The notes under the pieces are model-generated. The model saw only the letters and a program-made list of their open reading frames with translations, was not told the DNA's origin and did no database searches. From Lentilactobacillus laojiaonis (lineage in GTDB: Bacteria > Bacillota > Bacilli > Lactobacillales > Lactobacillaceae), in the NCBI RefSeq assembly GCF_020616595.1, contig NZ_CP085278.1, forward strand, positions 744,001-808,000: a stretch of DNA of 64,000 bases, in the 5' to 3' direction. Positions 10,013-20,863 of this stretch are shown here, piece after piece. Position numbers and translations under genes: made by a program. Positions within the stretch are counted from its first letter, which is position 1, and every line of letters begins with the position of its first letter.

Positions 10013-11101
10013 CTAGATAAATAGTTCTAAATTAATATTTTGGTAAGTTAAATCATCCAAATTCGTGATAGTAATTCCAATTAGTCTAAATCCATTGAAG
10101 TGGTCTATGTCTTCATCGAAAATATCCATTGCTAACTTAGTAAACTCTTTGGAATCATTTTTAATATATTCTTCAAAGGTTACTCGCTTAGTAATGGTTT
10201 TAAAGTCATCATATCTTAATTTTAAAACTAAAGTTTTTCCATGCTTTCGTTTAGCAAGCATTTCATTTTCAACTAACTTAGCAATTTCTTTTACATGAGT
10301 TTGAACTTCTTCACGACTAACTAAGTTTCTAGAAAAAGTACGTTCCTTGCCAATAGATTTTCTTATTCTAGTTGCTTGGACTTCAGCTTGATCAATTCCT
10401 CGGGCTCTTCTATAAAGATAATACCCAAATTTGCCAAATTTTTGAATAAGAATTGTTTCTGATACTTTCAATAGATCTTCACCATTGTATATATTCATTT
10501 CATGCATTTTGGGCAATGTTTTTTTACCAACGCCTCTAAACTTTTCAATTGGTAAAATTTTTAAAAAATCAATTGCATCTCGTTCGTCAATAATGGTTAG
10601 CCCATTTGGCTTAGCATAATCAGAAGCTTCCTTGGCAAGAAACTTATTATATGAAATGCCTACTGAACACGTTAGTTTGGTTTTAGCCAAAATTTCTTTT
10701 CGAATCATTGTAGCTATTTTAATTGGATTAGATATTTTAAGTTTATTCTCAGTAACGTCTAAATACGCTTCATCCAAAGCATAGTATTCAATTTTATCCG
10801 TATACTCATGAAATATTTCATGGATTTGATTGGAAACTGCTCGATATAACTTAAATCCGGTAAATCTAAAAACAGCTTGAGGACAAAGTTTAAGCGCTTT
10901 TTGTGAACTCATAGCTGAATGAATACCATACTTTCTAGCAATATAATTTGCCGTTGAAACTACGCCTTTACCACCCATTTTTCTGGGATCGTTGGCAACC
11001 ACTAGTGGCTTATTTTTAAGGCTAGGGTCCTCGCGTTCCTCAATAGATGCGTAAAAAGCATCCATATCTATATGAATTATTTTTCGATTTTTAAATCCCA
11101 T
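10013..11101 (-). CDS. dinB: DNA polymerase IV (Y family)
   Basis: Error-prone translesion polymerase, about 362 aa. Catalytic acidic residues are visible in [10 protein letters not shown] near the N-terminus and in ALDEAYLD around residue 110 (Asp-Glu pair), followed by the helix-hairpin-helix thumb region and little-finger domain. The C-terminal NLELF resembles a beta-clamp binding peptide. Three in-frame starts exist (GTG 11110, ATG 11107, ATG 11101); the last has the best spacing from a weak GAGTGAT box. The upstream promoter has an SOS-type box in its spacer, so expression is probably LexA-controlled. Confidence 0.93.
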   Translation of the reverse strand: MGFKNRKIIHIDMDAFYASIEEREDPSLKNKPLVVANDPRKMGGKGVVSTANYIARKYGIHSAMSSQKALKLCPQAVFRFTGFKLYRAVSNQIHEIFHEYTDKIEYYALDEAYLDVTENKLKISNPIKIATMIRKEILAKTKLTCSVGISYNKFLAKEASDYAKPNGLTIIDERDAIDFLKILPIEKFRGVGKKTLPKMHEMNIYNGEDLLKVSETILIQKFGKFGYYLYRRARGIDQAEVQATRIRKSIGKERTFSRNLVSREEVQTHVKEIAKLVENEMLAKRKHGKTLVLKLRYDDFKTITKRVTFEEYIKNDSKEFTKLAMDIFDEDIDHFNGFRLIGITITNLDDLTYQNINLELFI

Positions 11102-11136
11102 TTTCATCACTCAATTAATAAATTTATATTAATTAA

Positions 11137-11165
11137 ATTTTAACCGAACGTATGTTTTTTTACAA
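11137..11165 (-). promoter_or_regulatory. dinB promoter with embedded SOS (LexA) box
   Basis: Minus strand: -35 TTGTAA, 17-base spacer, -10 TAAAAT. The spacer contains AAACATACGTTCG (plus-strand CGAACGTATGTTT, from 11145), a near-perfect match to the Gram-positive LexA/DinR box GAAC-N4-GTTC. LexA bound here would sit between -35 and -10. Confidence 0.75.
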
Positions 11166-11198
11166 TAAAAAATAAAGCCAGGGAGATTCCCTAGCTTT
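11163..11198 (-). terminator. Intrinsic terminator after yajC
   Basis: Stem with 11-base arms (11174-11184 and 11188-11198, one G-T pair) followed on the minus strand by TTTATTTTTTATT. It ends the ruvA-ruvB-queA-tgt-yajC run. Confidence 0.85.
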
Positions 11199-11203
11199 AC
11201 TTT

Positions 11204-11548
11204 TTATTTATCTTCATTTTCTTTTGAATCATCTTTAGTTTCGGATTCATCGGGTTTAACTTCAGGAGTAACTTTGCGTTCAGAAACTTGAGCAACAGCA
11301 TTTAAATCAAATACTAAATAAATACCATCACAATCTAAAGTAACTGTTTTTTCGCTTTCGTTAACTTCATCTACAACACCGTGTAAACGACCAATTGTAA
11401 CAACTTGATCACCTTTTTTAATCTTAGATAATTGTTCTTTACGCTTTTGTTCTTGTTTCTTTTGAGGACGAATCATCAAAAAATACATTAAAGCAAATAA
11501 AACAACAATCATTAAAATTGAGTAAACTGAACTAGACAATATTTTCAC
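11204..11548 (-). CDS. yajC: Preprotein translocase accessory subunit YajC
   Basis: Single-pass membrane protein of 114 aa that associates with the Sec translocon and YidC. One hydrophobic helix (about residues 8-25, ending in MIRPQKKQEQ) is followed by a cytoplasmic domain with the GDQVVTIGRLHGVV motif typical of YajC, then a long acidic Glu/Asp/Lys tail. It is the last gene of the ruvA-ruvB-queA-tgt-yajC run, as in many Firmicutes, with a strong terminator right after the stop. No secD or secF lies nearby. Confidence 0.93.
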   Translation of the reverse strand: MKILSSSVYSILMIVVLFALMYFLMIRPQKKQEQKRKEQLSKIKKGDQVVTIGRLHGVVDEVNESEKTVTLDCDGIYLVFDLNAVAQVSERKVTPEVKPDESETKDDSKENEDK

Positions 11549-11609
11549 CTACTTTTTATTTATATAACTACTTTAACAAAATACTTTTTGAACGTCCATA
11601 TGAATTAAA

Positions 11610-12752
<1,143 letters not shown>

Positions 12753-12762
12753 CTAATGCTCC

Positions 12763-13803
12763 TTAATATATATACATAGCATCGCCAAAACTAAAGAAGC
12801 GATATTTTTCATCAATAGCATGGTGATAAGCGTTTAATATGTTATCTCTTCCAGTAAACGAGGCTACTAACATCACTAGAGTTGATTTAGGTAAATGAAA
12901 ATTAGTTATAAAGGCATTTACCACTTTCCAATCATATCCTGGTTTAATAAAAATATCAGTCCAACCAGAATCTGCTTTAATTTCACCATTAAACTTAGTT
13001 CCAATAGTTTCTAAGGTTCTGATTGAAGTAGTACCTGTGGCAACTATTCGACCACCATTACTTTTAACTTCATTTAATGTATCAGCTGCATCCTGACTCA
13101 ACTGATAGAATTCACTGTGCATTTTATGATCTTCAATATTTTCTTCGTCTACGGGTCTAAAGGTTCCTAATCCAACATGTAGAGTTAAATATACTAGTTT
13201 AATGCCTTTATCTTGGACTTTTTGTAATAATTCCTTAGTCCAGTGAAGACCAGCAGTTGGAGCTGCAGCCGATCCCATTTCTTTGGCATATACTGTTTGA
13301 TATCGATCTGGATCATCTAATTTTTCTTTAATATAAGGTGGAAGTGGTGTTTCTCCTAATTGTTCAAGAATTTCGATAAAAATACCATCGTACTTAAATT
13401 CAATTTCTCGACCACCGTGCTCTAACTCTTTAGTAACAACTGCCTTTAATTTACCATCACCAAACGATACAGTTGTGCCAACTTTAGCTCGCTTAGCTGG
13501 TTTCATTAGAGTTTCCCATTTGTCACCTTCAATATTATGAAGCAACAAAACTTCCATATGAGCATGAGTCTCTTCTTTTTCACCATAAATTCTTGCCGGC
13601 ATAACCTTAGAATTGTTCATTACTAAAGCATCACCAGGATTTAAATAATCAATAATGTCATAAAAATGTTGGTCTTTTAAATTACCAGTCTGATGATCCA
13701 TTACTAGTAACCGTGAAGTGTCACGGTCCTTTATCGGAGTTTGGGCAATTAATTCATGAGGTAAATTATAATCAAAATCATTAAGTGTGTAATTAGTTTC
13801 CAA
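12763..13803 (-). CDS. queA: S-adenosylmethionine:tRNA ribosyltransferase-isomerase
   Basis: Transfers and isomerises the ribosyl group of SAM onto preQ1 in tRNA to give epoxyqueuosine. About 346 aa, opening with the family-typical [15 protein letters not shown] and containing the conserved [13 protein letters not shown] segment. I place the start at TTG 13803: AAAGGAA lies 7 bases upstream. The ATG at 13821 is directly next to the ruvB stop, has no visible ribosome binding site, and would put the AAAGGAA inside the gene. It lies between ruvB and tgt on one transcript. Confidence 0.93.
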   Translation of the reverse strand: METNYTLNDFDYNLPHELIAQTPIKDRDTSRLLVMDHQTGNLKDQHFYDIIDYLNPGDALVMNNSKVMPARIYGEKEETHAHMEVLLLHNIEGDKWETLMKPAKRAKVGTTVSFGDGKLKAVVTKELEHGGREIEFKYDGIFIEILEQLGETPLPPYIKEKLDDPDRYQTVYAKEMGSAAAPTAGLHWTKELLQKVQDKGIKLVYLTLHVGLGTFRPVDEENIEDHKMHSEFYQLSQDAADTLNEVKSNGGRIVATGTTSIRTLETIGTKFNGEIKADSGWTDIFIKPGYDWKVVNAFITNFHLPKSTLVMLVASFTGRDNILNAYHHAIDEKYRFFSFGDAMYIY

Positions 13804-13821
13804 AATAAAATTCCTTTGCAT

Positions 13822-14835
13822 TTAATTTTTAAAGTTGTTTGGGTAACCCAAGTGTTGATAACCGGTAGAAGTAACCATTCTACCTCGAGCCGTTCGCTTA
13901 ATAAAACCAATTTGTAATAAGTATGGTTCATACATTTCAGCAATTGTATCAGCATCTTCACCAATATTGGCAGCCAGCGTATTTAAACCCACTGGACCAC
14001 CATCGTAAAACTCAATCATCGTTTTAAGTAACTTAATATCAGTAGCGTCTAATCCAATACTATCAACCTTTAATAAGGTTAAAGCATATCTTACAATTTC
14101 TAAATCAATCTCATCCTTATTAGCAACTTGAGCAAAATCTCTAATTCGTTTTAATAACCGGTTAGCGATTCTAGGAGTTCCACGAGATCTTAAAGCAACT
14201 TCTATTGCTCCTTGATCTTGAATCGAAATATTAAATATATCAGCCGTTCTTTTTACAATACTTTGTAGATCTGAAACTTCATAATAATTCATGTGCTCAA
14301 CAATTCCAAAACGATCTCTAAGGGGAGCTGATAGCATACCAGCCTGAGTAGTGGCACCAATTAAGGTAAACGGAGGTAATGGAAAATGTACCGGATGAGC
14401 AGTTGGACCTTGCCCAATCACGATATCAACAAAGAAATCTTCCATTGCCGAATATAAAATTTCTTCAACCGCTTTTGGTAAACGATGAATTTCATCAATA
14501 AATAAAACATCCCCTGGGTTTAATTCATTTAATAACGATAATAAATCTCCTGATTTTTCAATTGCTGGACCACTAGTTGTTTTAACATTAACTCCCAGTT
14601 CATTAGCAATTACCATAGCTAAAGTAGTTTTTCCCAAGCCTGGGGGGCCGTATAAAAGAACATGATCTAATGATTCTTCTCGCTGCTTAGCAGCAGTTAT
14701 ATATACGCTTAATTCATCCTTTATGTCGTTTTGACCAATATATTGATCCAAATACTGTGGACGTAAACTTTGCTCTAGGTTGGGTTCATCATCAACATCA
14801 TGGGGAGATACAATTCTTTCATCATTATCTGACAA
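13822..14835 (-). CDS. ruvB: Holliday junction branch-migration ATPase RuvB
   Basis: Hexameric AAA+ motor that, with RuvA, drives branch migration of Holliday junctions. In the 337 aa protein Walker A GPPGLGKT is at 63-70, Walker B with DEIH at 114-117, the sensor region with [18 protein letters not shown] near 175, and the C-terminal winged-helix DNA-binding domain with [14 protein letters not shown]. It begins 13 bases after ruvA. No RuvC resolvase is expected in Firmicutes, where RecU does that job. Intact and typical. Confidence 0.98.
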   Translation of the reverse strand: MSDNDERIVSPHDVDDEPNLEQSLRPQYLDQYIGQNDIKDELSVYITAAKQREESLDHVLLYGPPGLGKTTLAMVIANELGVNVKTTSGPAIEKSGDLLSLLNELNPGDVLFIDEIHRLPKAVEEILYSAMEDFFVDIVIGQGPTAHPVHFPLPPFTLIGATTQAGMLSAPLRDRFGIVEHMNYYEVSDLQSIVKRTADIFNISIQDQGAIEVALRSRGTPRIANRLLKRIRDFAQVANKDEIDLEIVRYALTLLKVDSIGLDATDIKLLKTMIEFYDGGPVGLNTLAANIGEDADTIAEMYEPYLLQIGFIKRTARGRMVTSTGYQHLGYPNNFKN

Positions 14836-14848
14836 TTCTTACATCTCC

Positions 14849-15448
14849 TTATTTAGTTAATAGGCTCAAACCAGTACTTAAATATTCATTAGTACTAGTT
14901 GCTCCACTTGATAACAATTGATCACTAATTTTATCTAATTGTTTTTCGCTATAGCCTAAAGCAATCAAAGCTGCCTTAGCTTCCATAAATTCATTAGATA
15001 ATTCTGTGTGACTGATCGATTGCTCTGGAGTAAATAAATCCTGAGAAAATTCTTCTAACTTACCTTTTAAATCTAAGATAATTTGTTGAGCAGTTTTTTT
15101 ACCAACTCCCGGGAACTTAGTTAGAAATTTAATATCATCACTATTAATCGCATTAATTAAGCCACTTCGGTCGTTACCTGCTAAAATGGCCAAAGCACTT
15201 TTCGCCCCAATACCAGATACCGATAACAATTTTTCAAACATTTGCTTGTCTTCAAATTCATAAAATCCATATAGATATTGAGCTGATTCGCTAATAGTTT
15301 GATGAACATAGATACGAATTGTTTTTGTTTCATCTGGTTCATATTTAAATGGATCGGCAGTATAAATTAAATACCCAATCCCATTAACTAATAAAACAAT
15401 ATAACTTGGAGTGGTCTGCACTATCTGACCTTCAAAAAATTCAAACAT
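14849..15448 (-). CDS. ruvA: Holliday junction DNA helicase subunit RuvA
   Basis: Tetrameric protein that binds the four-way junction and loads RuvB. The 199 aa protein has the N-terminal OB fold (FEGQIVQTTPSYIVLLVNGIGY), two helix-hairpin-helix motifs (SVSGIGAKSALAIL near 80, FPGVGKKTAQQIILDLKG near 115), and the C-terminal UBA-like domain that contacts RuvB. It starts about 55 bases after mutL; this gap holds an extended -10 (TGGTACAAT, 15486-15494), so a promoter inside the run is possible. No GAAC-N4-GTTC box is visible here, unlike recA and dinB. Confidence 0.97.
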   Translation of the reverse strand: MFEFFEGQIVQTTPSYIVLLVNGIGYLIYTADPFKYEPDETKTIRIYVHQTISESAQYLYGFYEFEDKQMFEKLLSVSGIGAKSALAILAGNDRSGLINAINSDDIKFLTKFPGVGKKTAQQIILDLKGKLEEFSQDLFTPEQSISHTELSNEFMEAKAALIALGYSEKQLDKISDQLLSSGATSTNEYLSTGLSLLTK

Positions 15449-15503
15449 TCCTTTGTCCCCTTACTAAATTCAATGATACCAATCGATTGTACCACAACTA
15501 ATT

Positions 15504-17402
15504 TTATATTATTGAAGAAATTGTATCATGTGAATCTTGGATTCGTTTAAACATTTTTTCGACATCCTCATTAGTAAATTTGACTAAAACTGGACGTCCA
15601 TGTGGACAATTATAGGGATTTTCACAATTAGGAAGCCTAGTTAACAGTTCTCTAGCTTGTTGATCGTCCAAATGATGATTGGCTTTAATTGCTCGCTTAC
15701 AGCTCATCATAATGGCCGTTTTTTCTCTAAATGTCGCAATTGAAATATTTTTTTCATTAATAATATAATCAATCATCTCTTTTAAAGTGTCCTCTTCTTG
15801 GCCCGCCTTAAACCAGGTAGGATGAGATCGGACTAAGAAGCTACTTTGCCCAAATGGTTCTAAATAAAGACCAACTTTCTTTAATAAATCCATTTTTTCA
15901 CTAATCAGTAAAAAATCACTAATCGAATAATCTAAAATAATCGGAAGTAATAGTTTTTGTTGGGTGGGTTCAACTTTTCCAATTTCTTCACGGTAATATT
16001 CATAATTAATCCGTTCTTGAGCCGCATGCTGATCAATTAAATATAGTCCTTCCGAAGATTCAGTTAATAGATAGGTTCCATGAAATTGACCAATATAGTT
16101 TAACTGTGGAAAATGGTTATTTACTTTAGTTGATAATTGAATTTGTTCAATTTGGGGAGATTCAGGCTCAATTAAATCCTCATAATTTAAATTGGCACTA
16201 TTTTCTAATACCTTTTTATCAAAGTTTTGAATTTCCTCACTATTTAAATCTAACTTGCTCTTAATAATTATGGGATCATTATCTTCAACAATTCGATTTA
16301 AATCAGTTAATTTTTTAGCAAGTGGTTGCGTTTTAATTAATTCAACATTTTTTTCGTCACTAGCTTTAGCAAAATTAGTTTCTCGTGGGATAAATTTCTC
16401 ATCTACTTCTGGAATTAAAACTGCTTTGGCTAACGCTTCACTAATTCCGTTACTAATTAAATTAGATAACAAGTTTTCCTCGCTAATTCGTACTTCTTGT
16501 TTAGTGGGATGGACATTCACGTCAACCAATCTTGGATCAATTTCAATAGAAATTATCGCCAACGGAAATCGACCTACCATTAACTTAGATCCATAGCCAG
16601 AGATTACTGCTCTAGTTAACTGAAAATTTTTAATATAACGACCATTTAAAAAGATTGAAATGTAGTTTCTAGATGATCGAGTTAATTCTGGTAAGCTAAA
16701 AAAACCACTCACTGTAATATCATTTTGTAGGTTTTCAAATTTTGTCATTTGGCTTACGGCTTTAATGCCATAAATGGAACCAATGACTTGTAACGGATTA
16801 TTTCGTCCTGAAGTTCGTAATAATTCTTTACCATCAGAATTTAATGTGAAGGTAATTTCCGGATGAGATAAAGCTAAGTGATGAACTACATCTGTAATTT
16901 TAGATAATTCCGTTTTTTGAGACTTCAAATACTTTAGTCTAGCTGGGGTATTATAAAAAATCGAGTTAACTATAATACTAGTTCCTTTTTTAGATTCAGA
17001 ACTTGTTTCCTCAATTAATTTACCACCTTTAAACCTAACTTTAGTACCCATTTCACCAGTTGAAGTTTTTAATGTTACATCAGCTATAGAGCTAATACTA
17101 GGTAAAGCTTCACCCCGAAATCCAAGTGTATTTACTCGAAATAAATCTTTTTGACGAGTAATTTTACTAGTGGCGTGTCTTAAAAAAGCGGTTTTAACAT
17201 CCGTTTTTTCAATTCCATCTCCATCATCAATCACTTCGATAGATTTGATACCAGCATCAATTACCGAAATATCAATTTCCGTACTATGGGCATCAATTGA
17301 ATTTTCTACCAATTCTTTTACTACTGAAGCAGGACGCTCAATAACCTCACCAGCAGCAATCTGGTTAGCTAAATTAGTTGATAATTCATGAATTTTTGGC
17401 AT
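15504..17402 (-). CDS. mutL: DNA mismatch repair endonuclease MutL
   Basis: Couples MutS mismatch recognition to strand incision. About 632 aa. The GHKL ATPase domain shows LANQIAAGEVIERP, ELVENSIDA, DDGDGI and GFRGEAL; the C-terminal domain has the metal-dependent endonuclease motif DQHAAQERINYE, plus CPHGRPV and a clamp-binding-like QQKLLLP. Endonuclease activity is therefore expected, as in organisms without MutH. A GTG at 17411 touches the mutS stop, but AGGTG overlaps it and is well placed for ATG 17402, which I choose. Directly follows mutS. Confidence 0.97.
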   Translation of the reverse strand: MPKIHELSTNLANQIAAGEVIERPASVVKELVENSIDAHSTEIDISVIDAGIKSIEVIDDGDGIEKTDVKTAFLRHATSKITRQKDLFRVNTLGFRGEALPSISSIADVTLKTSTGEMGTKVRFKGGKLIEETSSESKKGTSIIVNSIFYNTPARLKYLKSQKTELSKITDVVHHLALSHPEITFTLNSDGKELLRTSGRNNPLQVIGSIYGIKAVSQMTKFENLQNDITVSGFFSLPELTRSSRNYISIFLNGRYIKNFQLTRAVISGYGSKLMVGRFPLAIISIEIDPRLVDVNVHPTKQEVRISEENLLSNLISNGISEALAKAVLIPEVDEKFIPRETNFAKASDEKNVELIKTQPLAKKLTDLNRIVEDNDPIIIKSKLDLNSEEIQNFDKKVLENSANLNYEDLIEPESPQIEQIQLSTKVNNHFPQLNYIGQFHGTYLLTESSEGLYLIDQHAAQERINYEYYREEIGKVEPTQQKLLLPIILDYSISDFLLISEKMDLLKKVGLYLEPFGQSSFLVRSHPTWFKAGQEEDTLKEMIDYIINEKNISIATFREKTAIMMSCKRAIKANHHLDDQQARELLTRLPNCENPYNCPHGRPVLVKFTNEDVEKMFKRIQDSHDTISSII

Positions 17403-17411
17403 ACTAATCAC

Positions 17412-19967
17412 CTACTTTAATTTCTGTTGCCATTTATACACTTGATTCATAATTTGCATTGGGGTTTTTGACATTAAATCTAAGTTAGATAGTTCATCTA
17501 AAATAGTAGAATTTGGTTTTGAAATAACGGGATCTTCTAGCAGTTCCATTTGCTCTGATGAATCAGGAATACTTGGTATAACTTTTTTATCATCACTTTC
17601 AAGGTTTTGTAATATTTTATCAGCTCGCGTTAATAAGGCATCTGGTAACCCAGCTAGTTTAGCCACATGAATTCCATACGACTTGTCAGCCGGACCATTA
17701 GTTACGTTATGCAAGAAAATTAATTCTCCGTTATCCTCTGTAGCTCCAACATGAACATTTTTTAAATTAACTAAGTTATTCGATAATTCCGTTAGTTCAT
17801 GATAATGCGTTGAAAATAGAGTTTTAGCTTTAATTTGGTCATGGTCATATTCAATGATTGATTGAGCTAAGGCCATACCATCATAAGTAGCGGTTCCACG
17901 ACCAATCTCATCAAATAAAATTAAACTATCTTTAGTGGCATTTTTTAAAGCATTATTAGCCTCTTTCATTTCTACCATAAAAGTACTTTCACCAGAAATT
18001 AAATCATCAGCAGCTCCAATTCTAGTAAATATTTTATCAAAAATTGGTAGTTTAGCTGATTTAGCTGGAACAAAGCAACCAATTTGGTTCAAAATTACAA
18101 TCAGTGCAAATTGACGCATATAAGTACTTTTACCGGACATATTAGGTCCAGTTATTAATAAAATATTAGTATCATTATCCATAACAATGCTATTTGGTAC
18201 ATATTTTTGATGACCTAATACTTTTTCTACCACCGGATGCCGGCCATCGATAATTTCAACATCATGATCTATTGATCTTTGAGGATAAATAAATTTATAT
18301 TCCTCACTAATCTCAGTAAGACTTTGTAAAACATCAATTTTAGCAACAATATCAGCAATTAATTGAATTCTTTTAATGGATTTTTTAATACTTTCTCGTA
18401 TTTCAACAAATAGTTGATATTCTAAATCCTTACTTTTTTCCTGAGCTTCTAAAATTAAACTTTCTTTATTCGTTAATTCGTCAGTGGAAAATCGTTCAGC
18501 ATTAGTTAAAGTTTGCTTACGTTGATAGCGATCTTCAGGAACCTTGTCTAAGTTTGATTTAGTAACTTCAATATAGTATCCAAATACCTTATTATATTTT
18601 ATTTTTAAGTTATTAATGCCCGTTAATTGACGCTCTTTTTGTTCTAATTCAACCAGCCATTTTTGACCATTAGCCGTAGCATCCCGGTATTCATCTAATC
18701 TTTGATTATAATTTGGTTTAATAATATTTCCATCAGTTACTGATATTGGAGCATCTTCATTAATTGATTTTTCAATCAACTCTACTACATCATCGATTGG
18801 AACAAAATTTTGGATTAATTTATTAACCGTCGAATTATTTAAACTATCAAGAATATACTTAATTTTTGGTACTTGATTTAAAGAATTTTTTAGTTGAATC
18901 AAGTCCCTACCATTAACACTTCCAAATGATATTCTCCCAATTAGGCGTTCTAAATCGTATACTTTAACCAATTCATCTTGCAATTGTTTTCTTTCGAAAT
19001 AATTGTCTAAAAAGATTTGAATCAATTTTTGGCGCTCGTCAATTTTGTGAGAATTTACTAAGGGGCGTTCAATCCACTGTTTTAACTTTCTACCCCCCAT
19101 GGCAGTTTTAGTCTGATCTAATAGCCATAATAGGGAGCCTGATTTTTTCTGAGTTCGAATATTTTTAGTTAACTCAAGGTTGGCTTGAGAGTTATAGTCA
19201 ATTTCTAAAAAATCAGAAATTTTATACGAAACCGCTGCTTTAATATGCTCTAAGCTTCGCTTTTGAGTAGTAGACACATATGATAATAAAAGCTTTAATA
19301 CACTTTTTTGTTCGCCAGTTAGCTCTTCACTTTGTGTTAAATAATTAACCAAAGAGGTATTAACAATCTCGGCTTGCTTAGAAATTAAAATATTTAATTT
19401 AGAAAAACTATTTAAAATAGCTTCACTAAAATCAGTTTGAATGACAACTTCTTTGCTTTGTAAATTAATAACTTCATTTAATAAATCATTTTCACTATTT
19501 AACGAAGTAACCTTTAATTCACCAGTCGAAAGATCTACATATGCTAGATTAAATTGATCGTTGATGCGGTTCATTGCCACTAAATAATTATTATTTTTAG
19601 CTTCTTGCAAGCCACTGTCAAATTTAGTTCCTGGAGTAATTAATTGCACTACTTCTCTTTTAACCATACCCTTAGCTGTTTTAGGATCTTCTACTTGTTC
19701 ACATAATGCTACTTTATATCCTAAATCTACTAATGTATCAATATAACTTTTAGCCGCTTTATGGGGAACTCCACACATTGGAATTGGATTTTCCGATTTG
19801 CGGTTACGATTAGTTAATGTTAACTCTAAAATCTGTGAGCCTTTAATTGCATCATCATTAAATAATTCATAAAAATCTCCTAAGCGATAAAATAAAAACG
19901 CATCAGGGTATTGATCCTTAATTTTTTGATATTGCTCCATCATTGGCGTAGTTTCTTTAGTTGCCAT
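17412..19967 (-). CDS. mutS: DNA mismatch repair protein MutS
   Basis: Recognises base mismatches and small loops, then recruits MutL. The 851 aa protein has the mismatch-reading Phe-X-Glu element in GDFYELF near residue 36, connector and clamp domains, and the ATPase domain with GPNMSGKST, the [11 protein letters not shown] Walker B and FSTHYHEL. The composite ATPase site is complete. It lies 14 bases downstream of ymdB and runs into mutL, so ymdB-mutS-mutL probably share a transcript. Confidence 0.98.
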   Translation of the reverse strand: MATKETTPMMEQYQKIKDQYPDAFLFYRLGDFYELFNDDAIKGSQILELTLTNRNRKSENPIPMCGVPHKAAKSYIDTLVDLGYKVALCEQVEDPKTAKGMVKREVVQLITPGTKFDSGLQEAKNNNYLVAMNRINDQFNLAYVDLSTGELKVTSLNSENDLLNEVINLQSKEVVIQTDFSEAILNSFSKLNILISKQAEIVNTSLVNYLTQSEELTGEQKSVLKLLLSYVSTTQKRSLEHIKAAVSYKISDFLEIDYNSQANLELTKNIRTQKKSGSLLWLLDQTKTAMGGRKLKQWIERPLVNSHKIDERQKLIQIFLDNYFERKQLQDELVKVYDLERLIGRISFGSVNGRDLIQLKNSLNQVPKIKYILDSLNNSTVNKLIQNFVPIDDVVELIEKSINEDAPISVTDGNIIKPNYNQRLDEYRDATANGQKWLVELEQKERQLTGINNLKIKYNKVFGYYIEVTKSNLDKVPEDRYQRKQTLTNAERFSTDELTNKESLILEAQEKSKDLEYQLFVEIRESIKKSIKRIQLIADIVAKIDVLQSLTEISEEYKFIYPQRSIDHDVEIIDGRHPVVEKVLGHQKYVPNSIVMDNDTNILLITGPNMSGKSTYMRQFALIVILNQIGCFVPAKSAKLPIFDKIFTRIGAADDLISGESTFMVEMKEANNALKNATKDSLILFDEIGRGTATYDGMALAQSIIEYDHDQIKAKTLFSTHYHELTELSNNLVNLKNVHVGATEDNGELIFLHNVTNGPADKSYGIHVAKLAGLPDALLTRADKILQNLESDDKKVIPSIPDSSEQMELLEDPVISKPNSTILDELSNLDLMSKTPMQIMNQVYKWQQKLK

Positions 19968-19981
19968 TCTCCACTTACCTC

Positions 19982-20779
19982 TTAAATAATTTGATCATTC
20001 ATAACTTTAAATGTCTTAATTTTTTGAGCTTTACCAGATTCATTATCAACATCAATATAACAACCAGAAATAATAGTTGGTCCAGTTTCTTCTACCTTAA
20101 ATCTAGTTGGCCGTTGATTAATAAATTGCTGAATGATGTTGTCAGCATGCATCCCTAAAATACCATCAGTTGGTCCTGACATACCTGCATCAGTTAAAAA
20201 CGCCGTGTATTTATTTAAAATACGCGCATCATTAGTTTGAACATGGGTATGGGTACCCACTACCGCTGATACTCTTCCAGTAACATAAGTCGCAAAAGCT
20301 AATTTTTCACTAGTTGCTTCGGCATGAAAATCAACAAAAATTATATCAGTTTCTGCCTTTAATTTATCGATGATTTCATCCGCAAGTGTAAAGGGATCAT
20401 CTAGATTATTTAAAAATATTCTTCCCTGCAAATTAATAATTCCTACTTTAATTCCATTAACGTTTACTACTACGTATCCTTTTCCGGGAACATCTTTACC
20501 AGGAAAATTGGCTGGGCGAATTAGTTTAGTTGCATCATCAATAAAATCAACAATTTCTGCATTATTCCAAGCATGATTTCCTAAAGTAATAACATCAACG
20601 CCTGAACCCATCAATTCTTTATAAATATTTTTACTAATTCCTCTACCAACTGAAGTAGAATTTTCACCATTTGCAATCGTTAGCTGTGGACGAAATTCCT
20701 TTTTAATTAATGCTAAATTATTAACAACGGCCTCAGTTCCTTTATTTCCAACAATGTCTCCAATAAATAGTAATCTCAT
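19982..20779 (-). CDS. ymdB: YmdB family metallophosphoesterase (TIGR00282)
   Basis: Cytosolic calcineurin-like phosphodiesterase. In Bacillus YmdB hydrolyses 2',3'-cyclic nucleotides and affects biofilm and motility decisions. The 265 aa protein has metal-binding motifs GDIVGNKG at the N-terminus, [13 protein letters not shown] near 70, and the HTHVQTND segment near 180. It sits downstream of rny, the usual rny-ymdB pairing in Firmicutes, but a terminator lies between the two. It leads into mutS with a 14-base gap. The in vivo substrate in lactobacilli is not known. Confidence 0.92.
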   Translation of the reverse strand: MRLLFIGDIVGNKGTEAVVNNLALIKKEFRPQLTIANGENSTSVGRGISKNIYKELMGSGVDVITLGNHAWNNAEIVDFIDDATKLIRPANFPGKDVPGKGYVVVNVNGIKVGIINLQGRIFLNNLDDPFTLADEIIDKLKAETDIIFVDFHAEATSEKLAFATYVTGRVSAVVGTHTHVQTNDARILNKYTAFLTDAGMSGPTDGILGMHADNIIQQFINQRPTRFKVEETGPTIISGCYIDVDNESGKAQKIKTFKVMNDQII

Positions 20780-20837
20780 AATTTTTCCTTATCATCTTTA
20801 TTAATAAATTAATTTTAACAGCTTAAACTAAAATAAA

Positions 20838-20863
20838 AAAGACCAGTTATTAACTGGTCTTTT
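20838..20863 (-). terminator. Intrinsic terminator after rny
   Basis: Stem with arms 20838-20849 and 20851-20862 followed on the minus strand by TTTTTTATTTT. It overlaps the rny stop codon and separates rny from ymdB. Confidence 0.8.

Noticed and set aside
13749-13964. 71-codon minus-strand frame across the ruvB/queA junction
   Set aside because: Out of frame with both genes, no ribosome site, and fully overlapped by them.
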